Source: Rhizobium sp. SL86
GTDB taxonomy: Bacteria; Pseudomonadota; Alphaproteobacteria; Rhizobiales; Rhizobiaceae
Reading direction: 5' to 3'
DNA length: 64,000 bases
Assembly: GCF_026672545.1 (NCBI RefSeq)
Contig: NZ_JAPPRJ010000006.1
Coordinates: 1 to 64,000 of the forward strand
Under the pieces are notes generated by a model. It was not told the origin of the DNA. It saw nothing but the letters and a program-made list of their open reading frames with translations, and made no database searches. The translations under genes were made by a program, and so were the position numbers. This document shows, piece by piece, positions 8,651-15,978 of the stretch. The stretch's first letter is position 1. Every line of letters begins with the position of its first letter.

Positions 8651-9475
8651 TCAACCAGCCAGCACCTGGCCGCAATCGACAGGATTTGGGGCGCCCGCAT
8701 CTAGGGATGGATCGAAAACTTGCTGCTGAATGATCCTGCCTTTGCTGATCAGTGTGAGGCTTCCGGCAGGGACCGGCGTCCAACCTAACCGCTCTTGATC
8801 GATCGGCTCTGAGGCAACCACAACCTCACCGTTGTCGGAACGGGTATAGAGACTGGGGGGGCGACAATCCGATGCCCAGCGAAAGGCCCAGAGGGTTTCA
8901 CCGTCGGCCAGCACAGCACTGAAGCGGATTGGCGAACGCACATTGCTTCTACGTTGGAAGGTCAAAATATCGAGCAAGACCGACGCAATCGCGCCGGGAA
9001 TGCCCAGCTTATCGATGCGACTGACTGCTGCCAGGAAAACTGCCTCCGAATCGGAGGTCCCCCTGCGGGCACCGTACAGCTCGTCGGTGATCAGAGACTC
9101 GACGGACCGGCGCACCCGCCCATAACCGCCAATCTGCCCGTTATGCATGAAGAGAAATGTTCCGTGCCGGAAAGGATGGCAGTTGCTTCTCGCCGTTTCC
9201 GTTCCCGTCGCAGCCCGGCAATGAACAAAATAAAGAGGCGCAACAATGGATCGGGAAATCGCCTCGAAATTCTCGTCCGCCCAAGCGGGGTTGGTATCGC
9301 GGAATAGAAAAGCATTTCGCTGCAGATCGTACCAACCGAGGCCGAACCCATCACCATTAACACGCGTCTTGCCTTCAAAAGCAGCACAGGATTGTCGCTG
9401 TATGGCCTGAGGAGCATCGATCGCCAGATAGGAAATTGGTCTTCCTGGCCCAGAATAAGCTGCAAATCGACACAT
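8651..9475 (-). CDS. Class II glutamine amidotransferase
   Basis: A 274-residue protein of the YafJ/EgtC-like class II amidotransferase group. Cys2 is the expected N-terminal nucleophile (M-C-R-F-A-A-Y-S-G), with conserved GDGFGLGWY, HCRAATG, NCHPFRHG and FMHNGQI blocks and TSDSEAVF. It should hydrolyse glutamine and pass ammonia to an unidentified acceptor; no synthase domain is present. It is transcribed divergently from an Lrp/AsnC regulator that is likely to control it. Confidence 0.88.
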   Translation of the reverse strand: MCRFAAYSGPGRPISYLAIDAPQAIQRQSCAAFEGKTRVNGDGFGLGWYDLQRNAFLFRDTNPAWADENFEAISRSIVAPLYFVHCRAATGTETARSNCHPFRHGTFLFMHNGQIGGYGRVRRSVESLITDELYGARRGTSDSEAVFLAAVSRIDKLGIPGAIASVLLDILTFQRRSNVRSPIRFSAVLADGETLWAFRWASDCRPPSLYTRSDNGEVVVASEPIDQERLGWTPVPAGSLTLISKGRIIQQQVFDPSLDAGAPNPVDCGQVLAG

Positions 9476-9499
9476 GCTCTCGTCTCAATTCCACCTTGA

Positions 9500-9517
9500 A
9501 TTGTCAATGAAGACAAT
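9500..9517. promoter_or_regulatory. Inverted repeat between amidotransferase and Lrp genes
   Basis: ATTGTC-6-GACAAT, perfect 6-bp arms, 24 bp upstream of the amidotransferase start in the 168-bp divergent gap. It is a plausible site for the neighbouring Lrp/AsnC protein; binding is inferred. Confidence 0.4.
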
Positions 9518-9643
9518 CCTAAGACACTGCGACCAAACAAAATCCGAATACAGACGACAAAATCGATTAAATGTGAGATTCTTTTGTGCCATGAATACAG
9601 TAGATGGGATATTCTCCCAATATAGCAAGGATCACAGATATCA

Positions 9644-10117
9644 ATGTACACGCTCGATAGTTATGACATTGCGATTCTCAGAGAGCTGCAGCGTGACACA
9701 GCAATCAGCCTCGACATCTTGTCGGCAAAGGTGTCGCTGTCTCGCAACGCCTGCTGGAGGCGAGTCCAGCTACTGGAGAGTGCAGGGGTTATTCTCAGGC
9801 GCGTTGCATTGCTGGACCCGAAGAAGCTCGACGCGGGTCTGATGGCTTTCATTCAAGTCAGGGCCGCCAAGCACTCCACCGACTGGGCCCGGGACTTTCG
9901 ACTGGCGGTGGCGTCACTGCCCGAGATCATCGGCGCGTACAGAACCTCGGGGGATGTTGACTACGTCCTGCAGGCGCGAGTTCCAGACGTTGCGGCATAC
10001 GACCTCGTCTATCAACGACTGATCAACAAAGTAGACATGAATGACGTTTCAGCCAGTTTCGTCATGGAGGAGATAAAGGCAACCACTGAAATACCTCTGA
10101 TTTACACCAAGGCATAA
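9644..10117 (+). CDS. Lrp/AsnC-family transcriptional regulator
   Basis: A 157-residue regulator. The N-terminal helix-turn-helix (DILSAKVSLSRNACWRRVQLLESAG) begins after the family start L-D-S-Y-D-I-A-I-L-R-E-L-Q. The C-terminal RAM ligand-binding domain includes LPEIIGAYRTSGDVDYVLQA. Length matches the family. It diverges from the class II amidotransferase gene and probably regulates it and itself in response to an amino acid or related ligand. Confidence 0.9.
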   Translation: MYTLDSYDIAILRELQRDTAISLDILSAKVSLSRNACWRRVQLLESAGVILRRVALLDPKKLDAGLMAFIQVRAAKHSTDWARDFRLAVASLPEIIGAYRTSGDVDYVLQARVPDVAAYDLVYQRLINKVDMNDVSASFVMEEIKATTEIPLIYTKA

Positions 10118-10156
10118 CTCACGGATGAGAGCGTAAGCCGATCGAAGCGGTCGGGC

Positions 10157-10964
10157 GGCATCGTGAACTTAACGGAGGAAAGGCCAGCGAAAGATGCCAT
10201 TCGCCGTTAAGTCTCATGCTCAGGCAATTTTCGCCCACAAGCTCATCGCCGCCGTGCGCAATTCGCGATGGTGGTCGGAGGAGATGTCGTGGCGCGGGAT
10301 GTGGAACAGGTTGGCAATCGGGTCATGGATGGAGACGAAGCGTTGTAGATGTCGCTGTGACTTGAAGCGCTTCATGATCCGCTCTCGCCGCCGGACTGGT
10401 TGGTGAGAATTCGCCGCCCGATTATTCAATCCTTTGTGGGAGCGATGCTATCCACCCGGCATGATCTCACGCTTTGCTACGCCGCAGGACCGCAGCTTGT
10501 CGGTGATCTTCACACGCGGTGACCGTCCCTGACCCTTCAAGAGCTTGCGCATCAGGCGCTTGGGGGCCTTTGCATTTCGGCGGCTTTGCACGAGCACCTC
10601 CAAGACGAAACCGTCCTGATCAACTGCGCGCCACAGCCAATGCTTCTTGCCACGGATTGAAACAATGGCTTCATCGAGATGCCACTTGTCCCCAAGTCGA
10701 CCGGATGATCGACGATGGATCTCGTTAGCAAAGGTGCGGCCGAATTTCTCCGCCCACAGCCGAACAGTCTGGTGCGAGACAACGATCCCACGGGCAGCCA
10801 GCAAGTCCTGGACCATTCGCAGGCTCAGAGGGAAACGGAAATAGAGCCACACGGCGTGGGCAAGTACTTCAGCGGGAAAGCGATGGCGGCAAGAGAGCGG
10901 ATCACGGTCTGTCATGGCCTGTCATCGCACATCGAATTCCATTTTCCATTAAGTTGACGATGCC
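10157..10964 (-). mobile_element. IS6-family element, inactive
   Basis: An 808-bp element with terminal inverted repeats GGCATCGTGAACTTAACGG (10157-10175) and, read inward from the right, GGCATCGTCAACTTAA (ending 10964). It contains one transposase gene with an internal stop. A fragment of a related element lies at 60151-60304. No target duplication was recognised. Confidence 0.85.
10220..10915 (-). pseudogene. IS6-family transposase with in-frame amber stop
   Basis: The 232-codon frame encodes an IS6/IS26-type DDE transposase: MTDRDPLSCRHRFPAEVLAH, HQTVRLWAEKFG, WHLDEAIVSIRG (first Asp), AVDQDGFVLEVLVQ (second Asp region) and the C-terminal NNRAANSHQPVRRRERIMKR. A TAG at 10448-10450 interrupts it after ...REIMPGG, with the frame continuing unchanged to H-R-S-H-K-G-L-N-N. 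This removes the end of the catalytic domain including the probable Glu. Related transposases have V-E-H-R-S here, so a small substitution (GTGGAG to GGATAG) is the simplest cause. Confidence 0.85.
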
Positions 10965-11233
10965 GTCTCACCCCGTGCTGCCGCCCGCACCAGAGCCGGT
11001 CGTCAGAAAGTCGCCGAATGGCTCAAATATCTCGAAATGCGATCGTCGGCCGGGTCAAACCATAACGATCCAATGGTGACCTGTGAATTCGGGTGGATAT
11101 GGAAAGAACTCAAAGTCGAAGACCTCAGACGATAGCATTCAAAAAACCTTATCGGGGGTCATACGTACATATCCGTTGTACATTTTCGGCTCCAGTGGTA
11201 GAGTGTCGTCAGAGCGCAAAATCGGAACAAACA
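10965..11233. other. Short remnant region before the Phd-VapC-Phd operon
   Basis: No complete gene. A 60-residue plus-strand frame ending near 11132 contains QKVAEWLKYLEMRSSAGS, probably the tail of an unidentified disrupted gene cut by the IS6 right end. The part after 11150 should hold the TA promoter and has two TACAT-containing half-sites (CGTACAT and TGTACAT). Confidence 0.3.
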
Positions 11234-11527
11234 ATGCCCCAGACACACTACAAGATCAGCGAGGCCCGCAAGAACTTCGCCGAGGTTCTTGAGCGCGCCA
11301 ACCAGGGCGAAGAGATTGTTATCATGCGCGGCAATGAGATCTATGCCCGCATTGGTCCGGCTGATCCCGCAGGCAAGAGACCGTTCGGGCTTCTGGCCAA
11401 GCGAGGTCTTCCGGACGATCTGTTCGACGAGCATGATCCTGAGCAGGCAGCAATTGATGCCGGCGACTGGAGTGACGACGTCGGGATCTTCCGCGGTGAA
11501 GCAGTCGGTATGGACAAGCGCTCGTGA
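11234..11527 (+). CDS. Phd/YefM-like antitoxin
   Basis: A 97-residue antitoxin. The start M-P-Q-T-H-Y-K-I-S-E-A-R-K-N-F-A-E-V-L-E-R-A is a typical Phd N-terminal strand-helix, followed by NQGEEIVIMRGNEIYARIGP. The acidic C-terminal half (DDLFDEHDPEQAAIDAGDW) should bind the toxin. It overlaps the start of the PIN toxin gene at 11524 by 4 bases (GTGA), the usual coupled arrangement. The ATG at 11234 is chosen because conservation starts there. Confidence 0.85.
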   Translation: MPQTHYKISEARKNFAEVLERANQGEEIVIMRGNEIYARIGPADPAGKRPFGLLAKRGLPDDLFDEHDPEQAAIDAGDWSDDVGIFRGEAVGMDKRS

Positions 11528-11901
11528 AGCTCCTTCTCGATAGTCATGCCGTCTATTGGTGGACGATCGGCAGTCCACGTCTTTCGCCGCGAGCGCGCTC
11601 ATTGATAGAGGACAAGAACAATGCCGTGTTGGTCAGTGCCGTCTCCTTCTACGAACTCGACAACAAGATGCGGCTGAAAAAGCTCGATCTCAAGCCGCAG
11701 GAATTGCGCGCCGCTATCACCTCCAGCGGCTTCCAGACCCTTGCCATCAGTGACTTGCATGCGGAACTTGCGGCTGCATTCGACTGGGAGCACCGGGATC
11801 CGTGGGACCGGATCCTTGCTGCACAGACGCGACTGGAGCATTGCGAATTGGTCTCGACGGACTTGGTGTTTGATGCCGTGCTGCATGAAAGGGTCTGGTG
11901 A
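11524..11901 (+). CDS. VapC-like PIN-domain toxin
   Basis: A 125-residue PIN-domain ribonuclease toxin beginning with GTG. Visible core acidic residues are in KLLLDSHAVYWW, VSFYELDNK and WEHRDPWDRILAAQTRLE, followed by LVSTDLVFD. This PIN subgroup is commonly paired with Phd-type antitoxins, as here. The predicted target is RNA, often tRNA or rRNA in this family; the target here is unknown. A second antitoxin-like gene follows 10 bases after the stop. Confidence 0.87.
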   Translation: MKLLLDSHAVYWWTIGSPRLSPRARSLIEDKNNAVLVSAVSFYELDNKMRLKKLDLKPQELRAAITSSGFQTLAISDLHAELAAAFDWEHRDPWDRILAAQTRLEHCELVSTDLVFDAVLHERVW

Positions 11902-11911
11902 GGAGAGACCC

Positions 11912-12160
11912 ATGAAAGTTCTTGTTGACGTGACGGAAGCGGCGGAACGGCTCGAGGAGTTGATTGAACTTGCTGTCCGCGACGATGAAATCGTGAACTG
12001 CCGCGACGAGAGACCGGCCGCGATACTCACGCAGATCGCGCAGAAGATCGACCCTTATGAGGATTTCCTTGCGCTGGCGGAGGAAGATCGCAAAAGCGTG
12101 CCGCCCGGCACAACCTCCGACCATTCCGATTTTTACGATGAGCACGGTCTGCCGAAATGA
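11912..12160 (+). CDS. Second Phd-like antitoxin, coupled to recombinase 3
   Basis: An 82-residue Phd-like protein: MKVLVDVTEAAERLEELIEL, then DDEIVNCRDERPAAILTQI, a match to the strand-turn-strand of Phd antitoxins. It follows a complete Phd-VapC pair by 10 bases with a ribosome site (GAGGAGAG) and has no toxin of its own. Instead its stop overlaps the recombinase start by 4 bases (ATGA). It may be an orphan antitoxin or a DNA-binding partner controlling recombinase expression. Its role is inferred from position only. Confidence 0.7.
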   Translation: MKVLVDVTEAAERLEELIELAVRDDEIVNCRDERPAAILTQIAQKIDPYEDFLALAEEDRKSVPPGTTSDHSDFYDEHGLPK

Positions 12161-13269
12161 GTGCTATCGATCTGCGGATCCAACAACTCGACACCATTGC
12201 TGCAGTCCTCCCCATGGAGCGGCGGGACGAACTCGCCGAGCTTCTGACCGATCAGGACATCGAGACCCTTCGCCACCTCGTCAACGAGGGAATGGGCGCC
12301 AATACACTGCGCGCGCTCACCTCCGATCTCGCCTACCTGCAGGCCTGGTCGCTGGCGGCCACGGGCCGGTCACTCCCCTGGCCCGCGCCGGAAGCGCTGT
12401 TGCTGAAGTTTGTCGCTCATCACCTATGGGACCAGGAAAAGCGCCTGACGGATCCGGGCCACGGCATGCCGGCGGAGGTCGAGGACAAGCTTCGCCTCCA
12501 GGGGTTTCTCCGAGCATCCGATACCGTGCGCCGTCGGCTGGCAACCTGGTCGACGCTGACCAAATGGCGTGGGCTGCAGGGTTCATTCACCTCCCCTGCC
12601 CTCAAGTCGGCCATCCGGCTGGCGGTGCGTGCAACGCCACGCCCGAAGCGGCGCAAGAGCGCCAAGGCCGTGACAGGCGATGTCCTGTCAAAGCTGATTG
12701 GTACCTGCCGGACCGACAGCCTGCGCGATGTCCGGGACAAGGCGATCCTCATGGTTGCCTTTGCCTCCGGTGGGAGGCGTCGCAGCGAAGTGGCGGGGCT
12801 GCGTAAGGAGCAGTTGGTCATGGAAGCGCCGATCCCGGTTGAAGGATCAGCTCCCCTGCCCTCGCTATCCCTCCATCTCGGTCGCACCAAGACAAGTGGC
12901 GCTGACAATCAGGAAACCGTCTATCTCACGGGCCGACCAGTCGACGCGCTGAGTGCCTGGCTCGAGGCCGGCAGGATCGAAAGCGGTAGTGTATTCCGGG
13001 CGATCGATCGCTGGGGCAATGTCTCAAAGCGCGCGCTCGATCCGAAAGCCATCAACGATATCGTCAAACAGCGCGCCGCCATGGCAGGGTTGGACCCGGT
13101 GGAGTTTTCCGCCCATGGCTTGCGTTCAGGTTATCTCACCGAAGCAGCCAATCGCGGCATTCCCCTGCCTGAAGCCATGGAGCAATCCCGGCATCGATCG
13201 GTTCAGCAAGCATCCGAATACTACAATAGCGCAACGAGACGGAGTGGCAGAGCAGCCAGGCTGCTCTAG
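12157..13269 (+). CDS. Tyrosine recombinase/integrase, paralogue 3
   Basis: A 370-residue paralogue, closest to the one at 855. The catalytic residues are intact: GGRRRSEVAGLR, GRTKTSG, HGLR, SRHRS and SEYYN. Compared with the other two it lacks a few residues in the linker (FLRASDTVRR against FLRSSGPHAPDTVRR). Translation is coupled to the preceding antitoxin-like gene by an ATGA overlap. It ends 119 bases from the convergent repC gene, so it may act in resolving multimers of this replicon; this is inference from location. Confidence 0.88.
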   Translation: MSAIDLRIQQLDTIAAVLPMERRDELAELLTDQDIETLRHLVNEGMGANTLRALTSDLAYLQAWSLAATGRSLPWPAPEALLLKFVAHHLWDQEKRLTDPGHGMPAEVEDKLRLQGFLRASDTVRRRLATWSTLTKWRGLQGSFTSPALKSAIRLAVRATPRPKRRKSAKAVTGDVLSKLIGTCRTDSLRDVRDKAILMVAFASGGRRRSEVAGLRKEQLVMEAPIPVEGSAPLPSLSLHLGRTKTSGADNQETVYLTGRPVDALSAWLEAGRIESGSVFRAIDRWGNVSKRALDPKAINDIVKQRAAMAGLDPVEFSAHGLRSGYLTEAANRGIPLPEAMEQSRHRSVQQASEYYNSATRRSGRAARLL

Positions 13270-13387
13270 TTCGGTGATGCTCTCCCAAGGGAGGGCGTGC
13301 CAGCTATAAACCGTGGAACGAGTGCTGTATGAAATGCGGCGCCACCGCCGTACGATCATGCCTCTACCTTGTACGTCGTACAACCCA

Positions 13388-14626
13388 TCACCCCGTTTTC
13401 CGATCGCCGTTCGCATTGGCACGCATCAGTGACATTAGCATCGGTCCCAGCCCGAACTCCCCTGCCCGCGCTCGGCGCGTGAGATCGCGGAGATATCCAC
13501 CTGCCGAGTTGATATGCCCTGCCCTCTCCAAGATTGCAGCCATGGCAACCGCGGCGTTCTCCGGCCCCATCACCTCGCAAGCCTCCTGGTAAGCCGACGG
13601 GCTAACACCAAGCATTGATCGTACCACCACCGCGGCGCCCATCAGCTCGCGCCAATGGGAGATCGTGCCGCCGGGCCCGTAGTCCGAAATCTGCGGGCAA
13701 GCTTTCAGGACCATCGACAGCGGGAACGCCTTCATCTGTTCCGGCTTTGCCAACGGCTGAGCAACCGCTTTGGGTGCTAATTCCAGCTCGACGGCTCCGC
13801 CCTGCTCTTTTCCAGAGCTAGGTTCAAGTTCACGGATGGATTCGGGTTTTGAATTCTGTATGTGGCAGCCATTTTGAACAGCATTGCCGTCCATATTTTG
13901 AGAATCTAACTGATTTTCCAGAAGGTTAAGGACTTCGGTGCGCACAAGCTGCAGCTCGTCGAGGATTGCCTCCACCTGGTGACGGTCAGGGTTGCGGGGA
14001 AGTCGGCTGACAATGCCGACATACATGTCTTCGATGGCTTCCCAGTCGCCGTCAGCACCCTCCTCCATGGCGGCGGAAATTAGCTTGCGCACATCACGCC
14101 GGCAGATAGTCAGTGCCTCTTTGGCTCGCCTGAACTGCAAACGTTCGGCAGCGACTTCCTGTGCCAGGATTGCAAGTTCCGCAGCACGAGCCAAAAGTGG
14201 AGAAAGATCGAACCCGAAAGCTTGCTCGATATCGCCCCCCTTGTCCCGGTGAGCGTAGCGCTTCCCGTTCGGACTATCCTTGCGCTGGATGAGCCCGGCT
14301 TCGACTAGGGCAGCCAGATGTCGCCGCAGGGTCGTCCCAGCGATGCCGTGCGCTCTGACAGACAGCTGAGCATTGGATGGAAAGACCACCAATCCACTAT
14401 CGGAGTTGAGCTCGCTTTCCGGATAAAACGTCAGCAGTGCGTCCAGCACAGTCAGCGCCCTGTCCTGGAGGCCGAGGCGTTCACGGGCCTCACAGGCGTC
14501 GCGAAACACCTTCCATTTTTCAACCGGGCGGTTTGGTTTCGTCTCGGACGTCTGAAGCTGTCTCTTTACGAGAGCAAGCACGGCCGGCCGCCGCCCAAAG
14601 GGCGTCGTTACATTTTCGGGATGCAT
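13388..14626 (-). CDS. repC: RepC replication initiator
   Basis: A 412-residue initiator of repABC plasmids, needed for replication. Typical features are the N-terminal GRRPAVLALVKRQ and the winged-helix region (SVRAHGIAGTTLRRHLAALVEAGLIQRKDSPNGKRYAHRD), a middle coiled region and the C-terminal CPQISDYGPGGTISHWRELM and SAGGYLRDLTRRA. The start at 14626 is chosen for its AGGTAGGAA ribosome site and the usual position; a longer frame to 14677 has no such support. In this family the origin lies within repC. Expression should be limited by the antisense RNA encoded on the opposite strand just upstream. Confidence 0.95.
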   Translation of the reverse strand: MHPENVTTPFGRRPAVLALVKRQLQTSETKPNRPVEKWKVFRDACEARERLGLQDRALTVLDALLTFYPESELNSDSGLVVFPSNAQLSVRAHGIAGTTLRRHLAALVEAGLIQRKDSPNGKRYAHRDKGGDIEQAFGFDLSPLLARAAELAILAQEVAAERLQFRRAKEALTICRRDVRKLISAAMEEGADGDWEAIEDMYVGIVSRLPRNPDRHQVEAILDELQLVRTEVLNLLENQLDSQNMDGNAVQNGCHIQNSKPESIRELEPSSGKEQGGAVELELAPKAVAQPLAKPEQMKAFPLSMVLKACPQISDYGPGGTISHWRELMGAAVVVRSMLGVSPSAYQEACEVMGPENAAVAMAAILERAGHINSAGGYLRDLTRRARAGEFGLGPMLMSLMRANANGDRKTG

Positions 14627-14683
14627 TTTCCTACCTTTCGAAAGGCAACAGAAAAACGCTCGCCGGAACGACGTCAAAGACTC

Positions 14684-14712
14684 TTGACGGGGATTCTGAG
14701 AAGTGCGATTCT
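14684..14712 (+). promoter_or_regulatory. Promoter of the repABC antisense RNA
   Basis: TTGACG at 14684-14689 and GATTCT at 14707-14712 with 17-bp spacing face toward the predicted antisense RNA. The orientation is opposite to repC, as expected for the incompatibility RNA of repABC plasmids. Confidence 0.65.
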
Positions 14713-14718
14713 CTCAAC

Positions 14719-14770
14719 CGACCAAAGTGGAGAAGGCTCTTCGGAATTCATTTCGGAGGGCTTTTTCTTT
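14719..14770 (+). ncRNA. Counter-transcribed RNA (inc-alpha type) between repB and repC
   Basis: The repB-repC gap of repABC plasmids encodes a small antisense RNA that lowers RepC synthesis and causes incompatibility. Here the predicted plus-strand RNA of about 50 nt begins after the promoter at 14684-14712. It ends in a 13-bp stem at 14734-14746 and 14751-14763 with loop UUCA and then a U-rich tract. Five stem pairs are G-U pairs, so the hairpin forms in the plus-strand RNA but is weakened in the repC mRNA. The 5' end is estimated from promoter spacing. Confidence 0.7.
14734..14770 (+). terminator. Intrinsic terminator of the antisense RNA
   Basis: Stem AGGCTCTTCGGAA / TTTCGGAGGGCTT (G-U pairs allowed) around loop TTCA, followed by TTTCTTT. 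It is strand-specific because the wobble pairs become A-C mismatches on the other strand. Confidence 0.7.
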
Positions 14771-14816
14771 GCCGATTTTGCTTCACCGTGAAACAGTCCA
14801 GCGGCTCAATTCATCA

Positions 14817-15824
14817 TCAATCCCCCGCGCGATTCTGTTTTTGAAATTGTTCGTAAAGCTCATCCAGTCTCGCTGACACAAACCTGGCGAACGCTGGAAC
14901 AGCCTTTTCTTCGAAAACGATGGACGTCTTGCCATCGTTCGCTTCGATGCTCACTGCGCGCTTACCCGTCGGAGTTCTCCAAACGTCCGTCGACTCAGAT
15001 CTCTTTTTGCTTGCCTTGGGGTGCCCGGACAACTCACGCAGCAAGCCACTAAGACGCGCATCGCTGTCTAGCCGCTGTTCAACATATCCTCTTAGAATCT
15101 GTTGGGCCGCTTCGACCATTGATGGATTTGCAAGATGTTCGGCCAGAGCCATCCATCTGGCGCGTCCCGCCTTGGGCGCGGGACCAATCAAGTTTACGAC
15201 ACTGTCCGGCAATCGTCGGGCCACCGCAATGTATCTGCTCACATCCGCTTTATCCGTTACGAGAGCCGAAATAATAGTGGCGCGGTCGCACCCACCGTCC
15301 TCCAGATTTCGTGCAAAAAAGGCCTTTTCGATGAAGGATAGATCTTTCCGATCCAGATTTTCCCGGCCTTGGGCAATGTAGAGTTGGCTGTCAGAAAGAC
15401 TTTTAACAATTGCTCGGACAGGTCGCCCGAGCTGTTCGGCAGCTCTCAAACGGCGTCGTCCATATGCAATCTGAAACCTCCCCGCAGTTTCAGGATTTGG
15501 ACGAACAAGGATCGGCACCTGCTGCCCATGTTCAGCAATACTTGCTACCAGCGCCTCAAAATCGGGGTCGACCTCGAGCTGTATGCGATCAGTTATCTTT
15601 GAGTTATCGATCGCAGACGGGTCGAGGGAAACGACCGGTTCACCTTCGGCCAATTGTTGCTGCAGCTTGGTTACTTGCTTGGCATTTTCCGCCATTTCAT
15701 GGAGTGAGGACCCCATCGCCGATATTGCACCAGTGCGTACCCGATCAGGAGACCTGGCCGGTGACGATGCGGTGACGACCGGCTTTTTCATGAAGAGGTT
15801 GTCGATGGAATCCTTGCGGCTCAT
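14817..15824 (-). CDS. repB: RepB partition protein (ParB family)
   Basis: A 335-residue centromere-binding partition protein. After an N-terminal region likely to contact RepA (DSIDNLFMKKP) there is a ParB domain (LVASIAEHGQQVPILVRP, YGRRRLRAAEQLGRPVRAIV and the helix-turn-helix around VTDKADVSRYIAVARRLP). It should bind the two GTTGGGAGCTCCCAAC sites located immediately upstream. It lies between repA and repC on one transcript; 190 bases separate it from repC and contain the antisense RNA. Confidence 0.95.
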   Translation of the reverse strand: MSRKDSIDNLFMKKPVVTASSPARSPDRVRTGAISAMGSSLHEMAENAKQVTKLQQQLAEGEPVVSLDPSAIDNSKITDRIQLEVDPDFEALVASIAEHGQQVPILVRPNPETAGRFQIAYGRRRLRAAEQLGRPVRAIVKSLSDSQLYIAQGRENLDRKDLSFIEKAFFARNLEDGGCDRATIISALVTDKADVSRYIAVARRLPDSVVNLIGPAPKAGRARWMALAEHLANPSMVEAAQQILRGYVEQRLDSDARLSGLLRELSGHPKASKKRSESTDVWRTPTGKRAVSIEANDGKTSIVFEEKAVPAFARFVSARLDELYEQFQKQNRAGD

Positions 15825-15865
15825 GAACTTACTCCAGGATGAGAGTCCCGATCAATTGGTTCGCT

Positions 15866-15881
15866 GTTGGGAGCTCCCAAC
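15866..15881. promoter_or_regulatory. parS: parS site 1
   Basis: Perfect 16-bp palindrome GTTGGGAGCTCCCAAC in the repA-repB gap, matching the repABC parS pattern GTT-N4-GC-N4-AAC. It is the predicted RepB binding site. Confidence 0.9.
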
Positions 15882-15923
15882 AAACGCGGTTCAACACTCT
15901 GGGAAGATGGGCTGACCGGAATG

Positions 15924-15939
15924 GTTGGGAGCTCCCAAC
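15924..15939. promoter_or_regulatory. parS: parS site 2
   Basis: A second identical 16-bp palindrome GTTGGGAGCTCCCAAC, 58 bp from the first, in the same repA-repB gap. Paired sites should strengthen the partition complex. Confidence 0.9.
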
Positions 15940-15978
15940 AATCCGCGATATCATTATGTGGAGAACCGAATTGGGTAC

